Positions 1 through 9,018 of a stretch of DNA of 64,000 bases are shown in pieces. The position numbers and the translations under genes are program-made. Position 1 is the stretch's first letter, and each line of letters starts with the position of its first letter. The DNA is taken from positions 496,001-560,000 of the forward strand of contig NZ_CP159805.1 of the NCBI RefSeq assembly GCF_048087625.1, given 5' to 3'. The notes beneath the pieces are model-generated. The model did not search any database. It saw nothing but the letters and a program-made list of their open reading frames with translations, and had not been told where the DNA came from. Origin of the DNA: Pseudothioglobus sp905182815. Lineage in GTDB: Bacteria > Pseudomonadota > Gammaproteobacteria > PS1 > Pseudothioglobaceae.

Positions 1-2
1 AA

Positions 3-923
3 AATGCATCAATTGTGACTCGTGTTGCAGAAAGCCATATTCGTTTTGGTCACTTTGAATTCTTTGCAGCAAGAGGTCAAACAGAAAACGTAAAAAAATT
101 AGCTGATTTTGTTATTACGCATCACTTGCCTCATGTCGATCAAGAAAATTATTTAGAATTATTCAAGGAGGTAGTTAGGTCAACTGCATTAATGATTGCG
201 CGGTGGCAAGGCCAAGGATTTGCTCATGGCGTAATGAATACGGATAATATGTCAATCCTAGGCTTGACTATTGATTATGGCCCATTCAGCTTCATGGAGA
301 CTTATAGCCCTGGTTTTATCTGTAATCATTCTGATACTCAGGGCCGCTATTCATTTGAAAAGCAGCCATCAGTCGCATTATGGAACTTACACCGCTTGGC
401 TGATGCTTTTAAGTCGCTTGTTGATGAAACTCAGTTGAAAGAAGCTATTACAGAATATGAGTCGTCATTAGTTAAAGAGTACTCTTCATTAATGAGAAGA
501 AAGTTTGGATTATTAGAGGCTAATGATGAAGATAACTCATTAATTAATGAGTTTTTAGAGTTGCTTTATACTAATAAAAAAGATTACCACCGCTCTATGA
601 GACAACTTTCAAGTAAGAGTGAGCATACATTGGGGAATAATTTTGATTCTTGGTTTGTTCGTTATAAGGCTAGGCTTGAGAAAGAGACTTCAAAGATGAA
701 TCAAAGGGTAACTATGATGCACAAGGTTAATCCTAAATATGTTTTAAGAAATTATTTAGCTGAAGTTGCAATTCGAAAAGCAGAAGATTTAAATGAATAC
801 GATGAAATTGAAACTCTTTTTCAATTACTCAAAAAACCATTTGATAACCATGAAGGATATGAGTCTTATGATAGTGAGCCTCCTGAGTGGGCTCAAAACT
901 TAGAGCTTAGTTGCTCATCCTAG
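3..923 (+). CDS. selO: Protein adenylyltransferase SelO (YdiU family), 3' part
   Basis: This is the C-terminal part of a SelO/YdiU pseudokinase, a family that transfers AMP from ATP to Ser/Thr/Tyr residues of redox proteins. The frame is already open at base 3, so the start lies upstream of the window; the GTG at 15 is internal. Recognisable blocks are SHIRFGHFEFFAARG, GFAHGVMNTDNMSILGLT (the catalytic-loop/metal-binding region), FICNHSDTQGRYSF and PPEWAQNLELSCSS at the end. The Cys third from the C-terminus sits where some eukaryotic SelO proteins carry selenocysteine. The 3' end overlaps the convergent M50 protease gene by 9 bases. Identity is close to certain; only the start is missing. 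Confidence 0.93.
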   Translation, partial: NASIVTRVAESHIRFGHFEFFAARGQTENVKKLADFVITHHLPHVDQENYLELFKEVVRSTALMIARWQGQGFAHGVMNTDNMSILGLTIDYGPFSFMETYSPGFICNHSDTQGRYSFEKQPSVALWNLHRLADAFKSLVDETQLKEAITEYESSLVKEYSSLMRRKFGLLEANDEDNSLINEFLELLYTNKKDYHRSMRQLSSKSEHTLGNNFDSWFVRYKARLEKETSKMNQRVTMMHKVNPKYVLRNYLAEVAIRKAEDLNEYDEIETLFQLLKKPFDNHEGYESYDSEPPEWAQNLELSCSS

Positions 924-1565
924 TAATACCAAAGCGAACTGAAACCAGCTTAGGAGTAGTCCCACTACTGGAAGAACTAAGTAATTAAAGCCACCAATAA
1001 ACATAAGCCCAAGTAATATAAATAATCCATATTGTTCAAGTTGATTATATTGATAGGCAAGACGATTTGAAAGAAGGGCACTGATTACTCTAGATCCATC
1101 AAGTGGAGGTATTGGTAGGAGATTAAAAACAGCTAAAACACAATTTACCATTATTCCAATGCGGCCCATTTCTATTAAAACAGGAATGTTTATATTAATT
1201 GCGAGAATCATAATTAACAGCCAACACACAGCCATAAATAAATTTGCTCCTGGGCCCGCTAAAGCAACCCAGATCATTCCAGATTTTCCAGAGCGCAAGG
1301 CATTAAAATTAATGGGAACTGGCTTAGCCCAGCCAAAGATAAATCCAGATGAAGATATTAATAAAAGTAACGGAATGGCGATTGTACCTACTGGATCGAT
1401 ATGTTTTACTGGATTAAGGGTAACTCTCCCCATCATTCTTGCAGTATGATCACCTAATTTACTTGCTACCCAACCATGAGCTGCCTCATGAAGGGTTATT
1501 GCAAAAAGAAGAGGAATAATATAAATTAATAAAGTTTGAAAATCAGGCATTAGGTAAAATTGCAT
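915..1565 (-). CDS. Site-2 protease family (M50) membrane zinc metalloprotease
   Basis: A 216-residue, mostly hydrophobic protein with the M50 zinc motif HEAAH at residues 26-30 inside the first membrane segment. The second conserved block, NLLPIPPLDGSR near residue 155, supplies the Asp ligand. It matches the short YwhC/Rip-like group that lacks PDZ and CBS domains, predicted to cleave substrates within the inner membrane. Its substrate cannot be told from the sequence. An ATG five codons downstream (MPDF) is an equally possible start, and neither has a clear ribosome-binding site. It is convergent with selO and divergent from proS, with only 27 bases between the M50 and proS starts. Confidence 0.85.
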   Translation of the reverse strand: MQFYLMPDFQTLLIYIIPLLFAITLHEAAHGWVASKLGDHTARMMGRVTLNPVKHIDPVGTIAIPLLLLISSSGFIFGWAKPVPINFNALRSGKSGMIWVALAGPGANLFMAVCWLLIMILAININIPVLIEMGRIGIMVNCVLAVFNLLPIPPLDGSRVISALLSNRLAYQYNQLEQYGLFILLGLMFIGGFNYLVLPVVGLLLSWFQFALVLLG

Positions 1566-1592
1566 TATTTATTGATATGAAAACCATTTTAT

Positions 1593-3296
1593 ATGAAAAG
1601 CAGTGATTTTTTAATCTCAACAGTCAAAGAAGCACCTAATGATGCTCAAATCATATCTCATCAATTAATGATAAGAGCTGGTTTGATTTCTAAGTTAGCG
1701 TCGGGACTGTATTCGTATCTCCCAATGGGTTTAAGAATAATCCAAAAGGTAGAAAAAATAATACGTGAGGAGATGAATAAATCTAAAGCATTGGAAGTAT
1801 TAATGCCAGTTGCACAGCCTGCAGAAATATGGAAAGAATCAAAAAGATGGGAAGAGTATGGTCCTGAGTTGCTTCGATTTAAAGATAGGCATGATAGAGA
1901 TTTCTGCTTGGGTCCAACTCATGAAGAGGTTATTACTAAAATTGCTAAACAGTACCTTAGAAGCTATAAGCAACTTCCAATAAATTTGTATCAAATACAG
2001 ACTAAGTTTAGAGATGAAATTCGTCCTCGTTTTGGGGTAATGCGCTCTAGAGAGTTTATTATGAAGGACGCTTATTCGTTTCATATTGATGAGCAATCAC
2101 TAAATGATACTTATCAATTAATGCACCAGACTTACTGTAATATTTTTGATAGAATTGGTTTTGACTATAGGCCTGTTTTAGCAGATTCAGGAACTATTGG
2201 AGGAGACAGCTCTCATGAATTTCATGTACTTGCAGAATCTGGAGAAGATGCGATTTGTTTTTCTGATGGCTCTGATTATGCTGCTAATATTGAGCGAGTA
2301 GAGACTCTGCCTCAAGGAGAGCCAAAATCAGCTGAGAAAGCTTTAGAACTTGTTGAGACACCAGGTGTTAAAACTATTGCTGATGTTTGTAATTTGCTAA
2401 AAGTTGAACCAATTAATTCTATTAAAACATTAATTGTTGAAGGAAATGATAATAATCTAGTTGCACTGGTTTTACGAGGTGATCATGAGTTAAATGAAGT
2501 TAAGGCTTCAAAGATTGATGGAGTTAAACAACCTCTTCAAATGGCAGAAGAAGGAGTGGTTAAGAAGCAATTAGGTTGTTCTTTCGGTTCAATTGGTGTT
2601 GTTAATCTTGAAATTCCAGTTATTGTTGACTTTGCGGCAGCAGCTTTGTCAGACTTTATTTGCGGTGCTAATGAAGATGATAAGCACTTTGTCGGGGTCA
2701 ACTGGGGGAGAGACACTAAAAAAATTATTGCAAGTGATTTACGTATTGTTGTCTCGGGTGATCCTTCTCCTGATGGAAAGGGTAATCTTGAAATTAAAAG
2801 AGGCATTGAAGTAGGACATATTTTTCAATTAGGTACTAAGTATTCAGATTCAATGAATGCCAACGTTATTGGAGAAGATGGTCGATCAGTTAATATGAAT
2901 ATGGGCTGTTATGGTATTGGTGTTACAAGAATTATTGCAGCAAGTATTGAACAGAACCATGATGATAGGGGGATTATTTTTCCAGAGGCTATTGCTCCAT
3001 TCCAGCTTGTTATTGTTCCAATTAATTATAACAAGTCATCACGAGTTAAGGCTTTGGCAGATCAGCTTTATATGGACTGTATAGAGCAAAATATTGAAGT
3101 ATTGCTTGATGATCGAAAAGAGCGTCCTGGAATAATGTTTGCAGATTCTGAGCTTATTGGTATACCGCATCGACTGGTCATTAGTGACACCCATGCTGAT
3201 AATGGGAAAATTGAATATAAATCAAGAAAAATGCCCGATAAAGTTGAAGTGGATTTTAAGGAAGTAGTAAGCTATATTCTTGATAAGCTTGATTGA
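1593..3296 (+). CDS. proS: Prolyl-tRNA synthetase (bacterial type)
   Basis: Class II aminoacyl-tRNA synthetase that charges tRNA-Pro in the cytoplasm. At 567 residues it has the bacterial architecture: catalytic core, inserted editing (INS) domain around residues 230-380, and C-terminal anticodon-binding domain. Motif 2 appears as RDEIRPRFGVMRSREF near residue 145 and motif 3 as GCYGIGVTRIIAASIEQ near 440. The start MKSSDFLISTVKEAP matches the family N-terminus. Its stop codon shares a base with the ATG of psd, so the two are probably co-transcribed. Confidence 0.97.
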   Translation: MKSSDFLISTVKEAPNDAQIISHQLMIRAGLISKLASGLYSYLPMGLRIIQKVEKIIREEMNKSKALEVLMPVAQPAEIWKESKRWEEYGPELLRFKDRHDRDFCLGPTHEEVITKIAKQYLRSYKQLPINLYQIQTKFRDEIRPRFGVMRSREFIMKDAYSFHIDEQSLNDTYQLMHQTYCNIFDRIGFDYRPVLADSGTIGGDSSHEFHVLAESGEDAICFSDGSDYAANIERVETLPQGEPKSAEKALELVETPGVKTIADVCNLLKVEPINSIKTLIVEGNDNNLVALVLRGDHELNEVKASKIDGVKQPLQMAEEGVVKKQLGCSFGSIGVVNLEIPVIVDFAAAALSDFICGANEDDKHFVGVNWGRDTKKIIASDLRIVVSGDPSPDGKGNLEIKRGIEVGHIFQLGTKYSDSMNANVIGEDGRSVNMNMGCYGIGVTRIIAASIEQNHDDRGIIFPEAIAPFQLVIVPINYNKSSRVKALADQLYMDCIEQNIEVLLDDRKERPGIMFADSELIGIPHRLVISDTHADNGKIEYKSRKMPDKVEVDFKEVVSYILDKLD

Positions 3297-4108
3297 TGGC
3301 ATTTTTTCAATATCTTCTTCCTCAGCATTTTTTATCAAGGCTGATGTTCCGATTTGCCAGAATAGAAAATTCTTGGGTTAAAAATAATTTTACTCGCTGG
3401 TTTATTAAACAATATCAAGTCAATCTCTCAGAAGCTGAAATCGAAAATATCGAGGATTTTATTTCCTTTAATGATTTTTTTACTCGTGCAATTAAGCTAA
3501 GTTTGAGACCAATATCAGAATCGGATATTATCTCGCCCGTTGATGGTGTTGTCTCTCAGGCAGGTAAGATTAATGATTCACAAATTGTCCAAGCTAAAAG
3601 TCACCACTATAGTGTTACATCATTAATTGATGATATGCCGTCTAAAGAAATACAAAATGGAAGTTTTGCAACAATATATTTATCGCCTAAAGATTATCAT
3701 CGCATTCATATGCCATGCGATGGTGCTTTGATTTCGATGAAATATATACCTGGTGACCTTTTTTCAGTTAACCAGAATACTGTAGATAATATTGATGGGG
3801 TTTTTGCTCGAAATGAACGTTTAGTTTGTTTATTCGAAACTGATTTTGGCGTTATGGTTTTTGTATTAGTTGGCGCTATTTTTGTAGGATCGATGCAAAC
3901 TTCATGGGAGGGTTTAATCACCCCGCCTTATTCTAAAGCAGTTAAAAACTATGATTATAAGGATCGTCAGATTAAGTTATTAAAAGGTGATGAATTGGGC
4001 CGTTTTAACATGGGCTCTACAGTTATCATGTTGATGCCAGAGGATTCCCCTGAGCTTAATCTTGAGGTCGGACAGGCCCTTAAAATGGGCCAATCAGTTA
4101 CAGGCTAA
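3296..4108 (+). CDS. psd: Phosphatidylserine decarboxylase proenzyme
   Basis: Membrane-associated enzyme that makes phosphatidylethanolamine from phosphatidylserine. The proenzyme self-cleaves before a Ser to form a pyruvoyl group. The cleavage block here is FNMGSTVIML at about residues 237-246, with MGST in place of the more common LGST; the essential Gly-Ser is intact. Other family blocks are SPVDGVVSQAG and LSPKDYHRIHMPCDG. I chose ATG 3296 (TGATG overlap with proS) over the TTG one codon earlier. Length is about 270 residues, normal for the family. The stop abuts the end of the convergent sbmA-like gene. Confidence 0.95.
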   Translation: MAFFQYLLPQHFLSRLMFRFARIENSWVKNNFTRWFIKQYQVNLSEAEIENIEDFISFNDFFTRAIKLSLRPISESDIISPVDGVVSQAGKINDSQIVQAKSHHYSVTSLIDDMPSKEIQNGSFATIYLSPKDYHRIHMPCDGALISMKYIPGDLFSVNQNTVDNIDGVFARNERLVCLFETDFGVMVFVLVGAIFVGSMQTSWEGLITPPYSKAVKNYDYKDRQIKLLKGDELGRFNMGSTVIMLMPEDSPELNLEVGQALKMGQSVTG

Positions 4109-5098
4109 CTACACAGTTTCTAACTTATCCATAGCCTCAATTTGCGCCTCAAACTCCATTAAACGCTTATAGACACTTGCGAGCTCAATAATAGTAGGCC
4201 ATGCTTTAAAAAGGTATTGGAGAGAGCCTTCTACTCTTCCAAACGCCCTAATTATTTGCTGCATTACTCCTAATGTCATAACTCCAGCAACTATAGCAGG
4301 GGCTAAAATAACATAGGCAACTAATACATTTGCTTGAAGATAGGCAAGCCTTACAATATTAAAGTATAGGTAATACAAGTAATTCTTATAATTAATCTTT
4401 CGAACACCTTCAAAAAGTTCATCAATATCTTTTGGCCTAACGGTGCCATCATCTTCAGCAATAACAAGTATTTTTCGATAGGAGGCCTCTCTTTTTTGAA
4501 GGTCATACTCAATACCTACAAGACCTAAAAACCATGAGGCTGCAATCATAAGTATCGTTCCACCTACAGCCCAAATAAGGGCACCAGTTACTAGACCATA
4601 TTCCCAGTCACCAAACCACATAATTGGAATACCGACTGCCAATCCCATTAATAATGGAAAGTACTCTATCAAAACCATGATAGATTCAATTAGAGCTGTT
4701 CCAAGACTTTCCATGATTCTAGAAAATCTAACAGTGTCTTCTTGAACACGCTGAGAGGCTCCTTCAATAGTTCGTGCTTTTTCGTAAACACTATGGTAGA
4801 ACTCAACCATTGACGCTCTCCATCTAAATAAGAAGTGAGCAGTAAGGAATGAGGTTGCAAGGCCTAAAGCAATAGCTATTGCAGCAAGTTTTGCAAAGCT
4901 CCATAATCCACCAGTATATTCATCCATAGTAATCGCATTTGGAGCTCCAAGAGCTTTTTGAATCATGTCATAAAATTCACCAAACCATTCATTTATCATC
5001 ACGTCAATTTGAACTGTTATCCATAATGAGCTGAGGATAATTGCAGAGCCAAGATAGGCCCAAAGAAACCATTTTTTTTCAGTAAAAAATTTAAACAT
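4109..5098 (-). CDS. sbmA: SbmA/BacA-like peptide transporter
   Basis: Inner-membrane protein of the SbmA/BacA family, which imports peptides and antimicrobial peptides using the proton gradient. The family signature GASQRVQEDTVRFSRIMESLG-like segment is present around residues 115-135, with Trp-rich N-terminal helices and the conserved LFEGVRKINYKNYLYYLYFNI region. The 329 residues lack the ATPase domain of the related YddA/ABCD transporters, which favours SbmA. It is the last gene of the minus-strand run and lies 50 bases after the CNNM-type gene. Confidence 0.85.
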   Translation of the reverse strand: MFKFFTEKKWFLWAYLGSAIILSSLWITVQIDVMINEWFGEFYDMIQKALGAPNAITMDEYTGGLWSFAKLAAIAIALGLATSFLTAHFLFRWRASMVEFYHSVYEKARTIEGASQRVQEDTVRFSRIMESLGTALIESIMVLIEYFPLLMGLAVGIPIMWFGDWEYGLVTGALIWAVGGTILMIAASWFLGLVGIEYDLQKREASYRKILVIAEDDGTVRPKDIDELFEGVRKINYKNYLYYLYFNIVRLAYLQANVLVAYVILAPAIVAGVMTLGVMQQIIRAFGRVEGSLQYLFKAWPTIIELASVYKRLMEFEAQIEAMDKLETV

Positions 5099-5148
5099 TG
5101 ATATTCCTTTTTGATTTGGAGGTAGTTATTTGTTGGTAACGATAATAC

Positions 5149-6396
5149 CTAATTAACTTTGGTGATTCTAACAAGTTTTATACCTTGTTTGTTTACTTGA
5201 ACAATCTCAACAATTAGTGAGTCTACTTTAAAAGAAACATTGTGTTGAGGAAAGCTTTGAAGTTGCTCAAGGATAAGACCATTAAGTGTTTTTGCATTGT
5301 CAAAAGGAAGGCTGACTTTAAGCTCTGCATTTAACTCGCGAATACTTATTCTAGGATCCACAAGGTAACTTCCATCAGATTGAATATTGATTTCATTTAT
5401 ACTTTCGCCTTGGGAGGAGGTGAACTGGCCAACTATTTCCTCCAAAATATCATCTAAAACAACCATGCCTTTAACCTCTCCATATTCATCAACAACAATA
5501 CCAAGCCTACGTTTTTGCGTTTTAAAATGTTCAAGTTGTTGAGATAAAGGGGTGCCTTCAGGAATGAAGTAAGGCTCTCTTATTGCCTCTTTAATTTTAG
5601 CTATATTGATTTCATCTTTGGCATATATATTCACAACATCTCTCATATGAATAGTACCAATAATATTATTTTCAGAGCCATCAAAAATTAACAGGCGTGT
5701 GTGTTGAATTCTTTTCAGTTGCTCAAATAACTCCTCTTCATTATTAATGTCTGCACTTACAAGTTCGTGATGAGGAATCATAATGTCATCAACTTTAACT
5801 TTCTCAAGGTCAATAATATTAAGCAGCATATTTTGGTAATTCATAGATAATACTGATTTTGAATCAACAACAGCCATCCTGAGTTCTTCAGAGTTGAGAA
5901 TATCTTTACTAATGTTCTTCAATCCAAGAAGATTTAGAATAGATTTTGATATAAAAGATATTAGATAAATTAGTGGCTTAAAAATTTTGATTAGAAGCTC
6001 AAGAAACCAAGAGACAGGTAAGGCAATTTTTTCTGGATTTTTTGCTGCAAATGTTTTTGGGGTGTTTTCAGCAAAAATTAAAATAACCAATGTTAGAACT
6101 AAAGATGCAATAATTACTGATCCCTCGCCCCAAATCTTCAGAGCAAGAAGCGTTGCTATACTGGCAGCAAGTATATTGACAAAGTTATTTCCTAGAAGGA
6201 TTCCACCAATTAAATAATCAATGTTTTTAAGGAGTCTTTCTACTCTTTGTGCTTGAAGATTATTTTTTGAACTAAGAGTCTTGAGGCGATAACGATTCAA
6301 TGCCATCATCGAAGTTTCAGAAGCAGAAAAGAAAGCCGAAGCTAGAATTAGTATAAACAGTAAAAAACTAAGCCAAAAAGTGGAAAGTGATTCCAA
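5149..6396 (-). CDS. CNNM/CorC-HlyC family transporter (CorB/YfjD-like)
   Basis: A 415-residue membrane protein with three modules in the usual order: an N-terminal DUF21/CNNM transmembrane domain (about residues 1-190, with the SETSMMALNRYRLKTL helix), a CBS-domain pair (about 205-325, including IMIPHHELVSAD and RRLGIVVDEYGEVKGMVVLDDILEEIVG), and a C-terminal CorC_HlyC domain. CNNM proteins are implicated in magnesium or other divalent-cation export. Substrate is inferred from family only. Confidence 0.88.
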   Translation of the reverse strand: MESLSTFWLSFLLFILILASAFFSASETSMMALNRYRLKTLSSKNNLQAQRVERLLKNIDYLIGGILLGNNFVNILAASIATLLALKIWGEGSVIIASLVLTLVILIFAENTPKTFAAKNPEKIALPVSWFLELLIKIFKPLIYLISFISKSILNLLGLKNISKDILNSEELRMAVVDSKSVLSMNYQNMLLNIIDLEKVKVDDIMIPHHELVSADINNEEELFEQLKRIQHTRLLIFDGSENNIIGTIHMRDVVNIYAKDEINIAKIKEAIREPYFIPEGTPLSQQLEHFKTQKRRLGIVVDEYGEVKGMVVLDDILEEIVGQFTSSQGESINEINIQSDGSYLVDPRISIRELNAELKVSLPFDNAKTLNGLILEQLQSFPQHNVSFKVDSLIVEIVQVNKQGIKLVRITKVN

Positions 6397-6452
6397 TTAG
6401 TCACCCAAAATAGTCAATAAAAGTTTATTTTAACCTTAAATTAGTCAAAAGT

Positions 6453-6477
6453 CTCCGAACAACTTTTTCTGAGAGAT
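6453..6477 (-). terminator. Weak terminator-like hairpin after eno
   Basis: Reading the minus strand just past the enolase stop, TCTCAGAA pairs with TTCGGAGA across a 9-base loop with one mismatch, followed by CTTTT. It is short and its T run is poor, so partial readthrough into the CNNM-type gene is likely. Confidence 0.3.
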
Positions 6478-7755
6478 TTATGAAAGGTTTTTGAAAGATG
6501 ATATTCCAGGATATTTAGCATCATCACCAAGTTCTTCTTCAATTCGAAGGAGTCGGTTATATTTAGCTAATCTGTCAGATCTAGACAAAGACCCTGTTTT
6601 AATTTGACCACAATTTGTTGCAACTGAAAGGTCTGCGATTGAAGTGTCTTCTGTTTCGCCGCTTCTATGCGACATAACACATGTATAGCCGGCATCTAGA
6701 GCCATTTTCATTGCATCAAAGGTTTCAGTCAGAGTTCCAATCTGGTTAACTTTTATTAGAATAGAGTTTGCTATATTATTTTTAATACCTTTCGCAAGGA
6801 TCTTACTATTTGTTACAAATAAATCATCACCAACAAGTTGAACAGAATTGGATAATTTTTGAGTAAGCATATCCCAGCCCTCCCAATCATTCTCATCCAT
6901 ACCATCTTCGATCGAAATAATTGGGTACTTCTCAACCCATGATGCAAGGTAATCCGTAAATTCAGAGTTAGTAAGTTTTAAATCTTCTGAGGTTAAATTA
7001 TAAGTCCCATTATTATAGAATTCTGAGCTTGCTGCATCGATACCAATAAATATATCTCTTCCAGGGGTGTAACCTGCATTATTAATCGCTTCAATAATAA
7101 CTTCTAATGCCTCTTCATTTGATTTTAGATCTGGAGCAAAACCTCCTTCATCACCAACTGCGGTATTTAATCCTTTTTGTTCAAGCACTGCTTTTAAATG
7201 GTGAAATACTTCAGTGCCATAGCGTAATGCTTCTTTAAAACTAGGAGCGCCAGCAGGAATTATCATAAATTCTTGAATATCAACACTATTATTAGCGTGC
7301 TCACCACCATTAATAATATTCATCATTGGAACAGGCATTTGGTAAGTCTCTGAAAAATTAAATGAACGAAATAGTGACTGGTTTTTATTTTGTGCATTTG
7401 CATGAGCACATGCTAAAGAAACAGCTAATATTGAGTTTGCGCCTAATCTAGATTTTGTATCAGTGCCATCCATATCAATCATTTTATGATCAATGGCTTT
7501 TTGATTTGATACGTCCATACCCTTAAGTGACTCGCTAATCTCAGTATTAATAAAATTAACAGCTTTTAAGACACCTTTTCCAAGGTAGCGACTTTTGTCA
7601 CCATCCCTAAGCTCTAAAGCTTCTCTTTGGCCAGTAGAAGCCCCTGAGGGAACTATAGCTCTTCCAAGAATACCATTAGTTAAAATAACATCAGCTTCAA
7701 CAGTAGGATTGCCTCTAGAATCAAGTACTTCACGTGCAATAATTTTTTTAATCAT
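6478..7755 (-). CDS. eno: Enolase
   Basis: Converts 2-phosphoglycerate to phosphoenolpyruvate in glycolysis and gluconeogenesis; cytoplasmic and Mg-dependent. The 425 residues carry the family landmarks: N-terminal AREVLDSRGNPTVEAD, catalytic acid loop GDEGGFAPDL near residue 203, catalytic Lys in ILIKVNQIGTLTETFDA near 335, and SHRSGETEDTSIADL. Full length and intact. It follows dnaJ on the same strand after about 80 bases. Confidence 0.98.
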   Translation of the reverse strand: MIKKIIAREVLDSRGNPTVEADVILTNGILGRAIVPSGASTGQREALELRDGDKSRYLGKGVLKAVNFINTEISESLKGMDVSNQKAIDHKMIDMDGTDTKSRLGANSILAVSLACAHANAQNKNQSLFRSFNFSETYQMPVPMMNIINGGEHANNSVDIQEFMIIPAGAPSFKEALRYGTEVFHHLKAVLEQKGLNTAVGDEGGFAPDLKSNEEALEVIIEAINNAGYTPGRDIFIGIDAASSEFYNNGTYNLTSEDLKLTNSEFTDYLASWVEKYPIISIEDGMDENDWEGWDMLTQKLSNSVQLVGDDLFVTNSKILAKGIKNNIANSILIKVNQIGTLTETFDAMKMALDAGYTCVMSHRSGETEDTSIADLSVATNCGQIKTGSLSRSDRLAKYNRLLRIEEELGDDAKYPGISSFKNLS

Positions 7756-7836
7756 CTTTTAAAAAGGTTATTAAGTTGGAGAAAAAAGAAATTTTATACT
7801 TTAGCAATTAACATATTGTGACAAATTGTTTCAAGT

Positions 7837-8943
7837 TTACTCAAAGAATGACTTCATTTTACTAAAAAATGAATTTGACTCTGGGTGATGCTTTGCTTCA
7901 CAAGAGTCTGAAAACTCTTTTAATAATTTTTTCTGTTTAGAGTTTAGATTAATGGGAGTTTCAATTTTCACCTGGCAAAGTAAATCACCTGATCCATTAT
8001 GCCTCATAGCAGGCATGCCTTTACCTCGCAGTCTAAATAATTTCGAAGATTGCGTTCCTGCAGGGACTTTAATTTTGAGTTTCCCTTGTAATGTTGGAAC
8101 TTCTATTGAGCCACCAAGCGCGGATGTTGCAAAATCAATAGGGACTTCACAATATAAGTCATTACCATCACGCTCAAAAATTGAATGCTCTTTGATATGA
8201 ATTTGAACATAAAGATCACCATGCGGTCCACCGCGTAATCCAGCTTCACCTTCACCGCTCAATCTAATTCTATTTCCAGTATCTACGCCCGCAGGAATCT
8301 TAACTGAAAGAGTTTTTTGACTTCTTACAACGCCTTGTCCACGACATGTACCGCACGGAGATTCAATTTTTTCACCAGAGCCATTACACTGGTTACAAGG
8401 CCTTTGGACAGCAAAAAAACCTTGCTGCATTGTTGTTTGCCCTGTGCCGCGACAATTTACACAAGTTTTTACTGAAGTGCCAGGTTTGGCACCACTTCCA
8501 GAGCAAGGCTCACAGGTATCATTTTTAGGAACTCGAATTTTTACTGTGTCACTTTCTGCAGCTTGCTTTAAATCTATTTCTAGGTCATAACGAAGATCAG
8601 ATCCTCTATTATCTGGCTTTGCGTTGCCTCCACCAAAAATATCTCCAAAAATATCACCAAAACCACCACCGGACCCACCAAACGGATTTCCACCACCAAA
8701 GCCATTACCACCTTGCTCAACTCCTGCGTGACCAAATTGATCATAAGCCGATCTTTTTTTGGGGTCAGAAATTACATCGTATGCTTTACGTACTTCTTTA
8801 AATTTTTTCTCAGAGTTTTCTTTATCATCAGCATTTCTATCTGGATGATATTTCATTGCAAGACGCTTGTAGGCTTTTTTAATTTTGGCTTCATCTGAGC
8901 CTTTATCAACGCCTAAAATTTCGTAATAATCTCTTTCTGCCAT
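7837..8943 (-). CDS. dnaJ: Chaperone DnaJ (type I Hsp40)
   Basis: Co-chaperone that stimulates the DnaK ATPase and delivers unfolded clients. Domains in order: J-domain with HPD at residues 33-35, Gly/Phe-rich linker (GGNGFGGGNPFGGSGGG), zinc domain with four CxxCxGxG repeats (CEPCSGSG, CVNCRGTG, CNQCNGSG, CGTCRGQG), then the substrate-binding C-terminal domains. 368 residues, normal length. It follows dnaK after 75 bases that hold a hairpin. Confidence 0.98.
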   Translation of the reverse strand: MAERDYYEILGVDKGSDEAKIKKAYKRLAMKYHPDRNADDKENSEKKFKEVRKAYDVISDPKKRSAYDQFGHAGVEQGGNGFGGGNPFGGSGGGFGDIFGDIFGGGNAKPDNRGSDLRYDLEIDLKQAAESDTVKIRVPKNDTCEPCSGSGAKPGTSVKTCVNCRGTGQTTMQQGFFAVQRPCNQCNGSGEKIESPCGTCRGQGVVRSQKTLSVKIPAGVDTGNRIRLSGEGEAGLRGGPHGDLYVQIHIKEHSIFERDGNDLYCEVPIDFATSALGGSIEVPTLQGKLKIKVPAGTQSSKLFRLRGKGMPAMRHNGSGDLLCQVKIETPINLNSKQKKLLKEFSDSCEAKHHPESNSFFSKMKSFFE

Positions 8944-8960
8944 GTGTCCCTTATATTATT

Positions 8961-8993
8961 AAACCTCCCATGCACAGGACAAGGGAGGCTTTA
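8961..8993 (-). terminator. Hairpin between dnaK and dnaJ
   Basis: CCTCCC at 8964-8969 pairs with GGGAGG at 8983-8988. On the minus strand it reads AAAGCCTCCC, a 13-base loop, GGGAGGTTTAAT. The T run is short, so it looks more like an attenuator or mRNA-processing hairpin that lowers dnaJ relative to dnaK than like a full stop. Confidence 0.45.
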
Positions 8994-9018
8994 TTTTTAT
9001 TTTTGCTTTCTATATTTC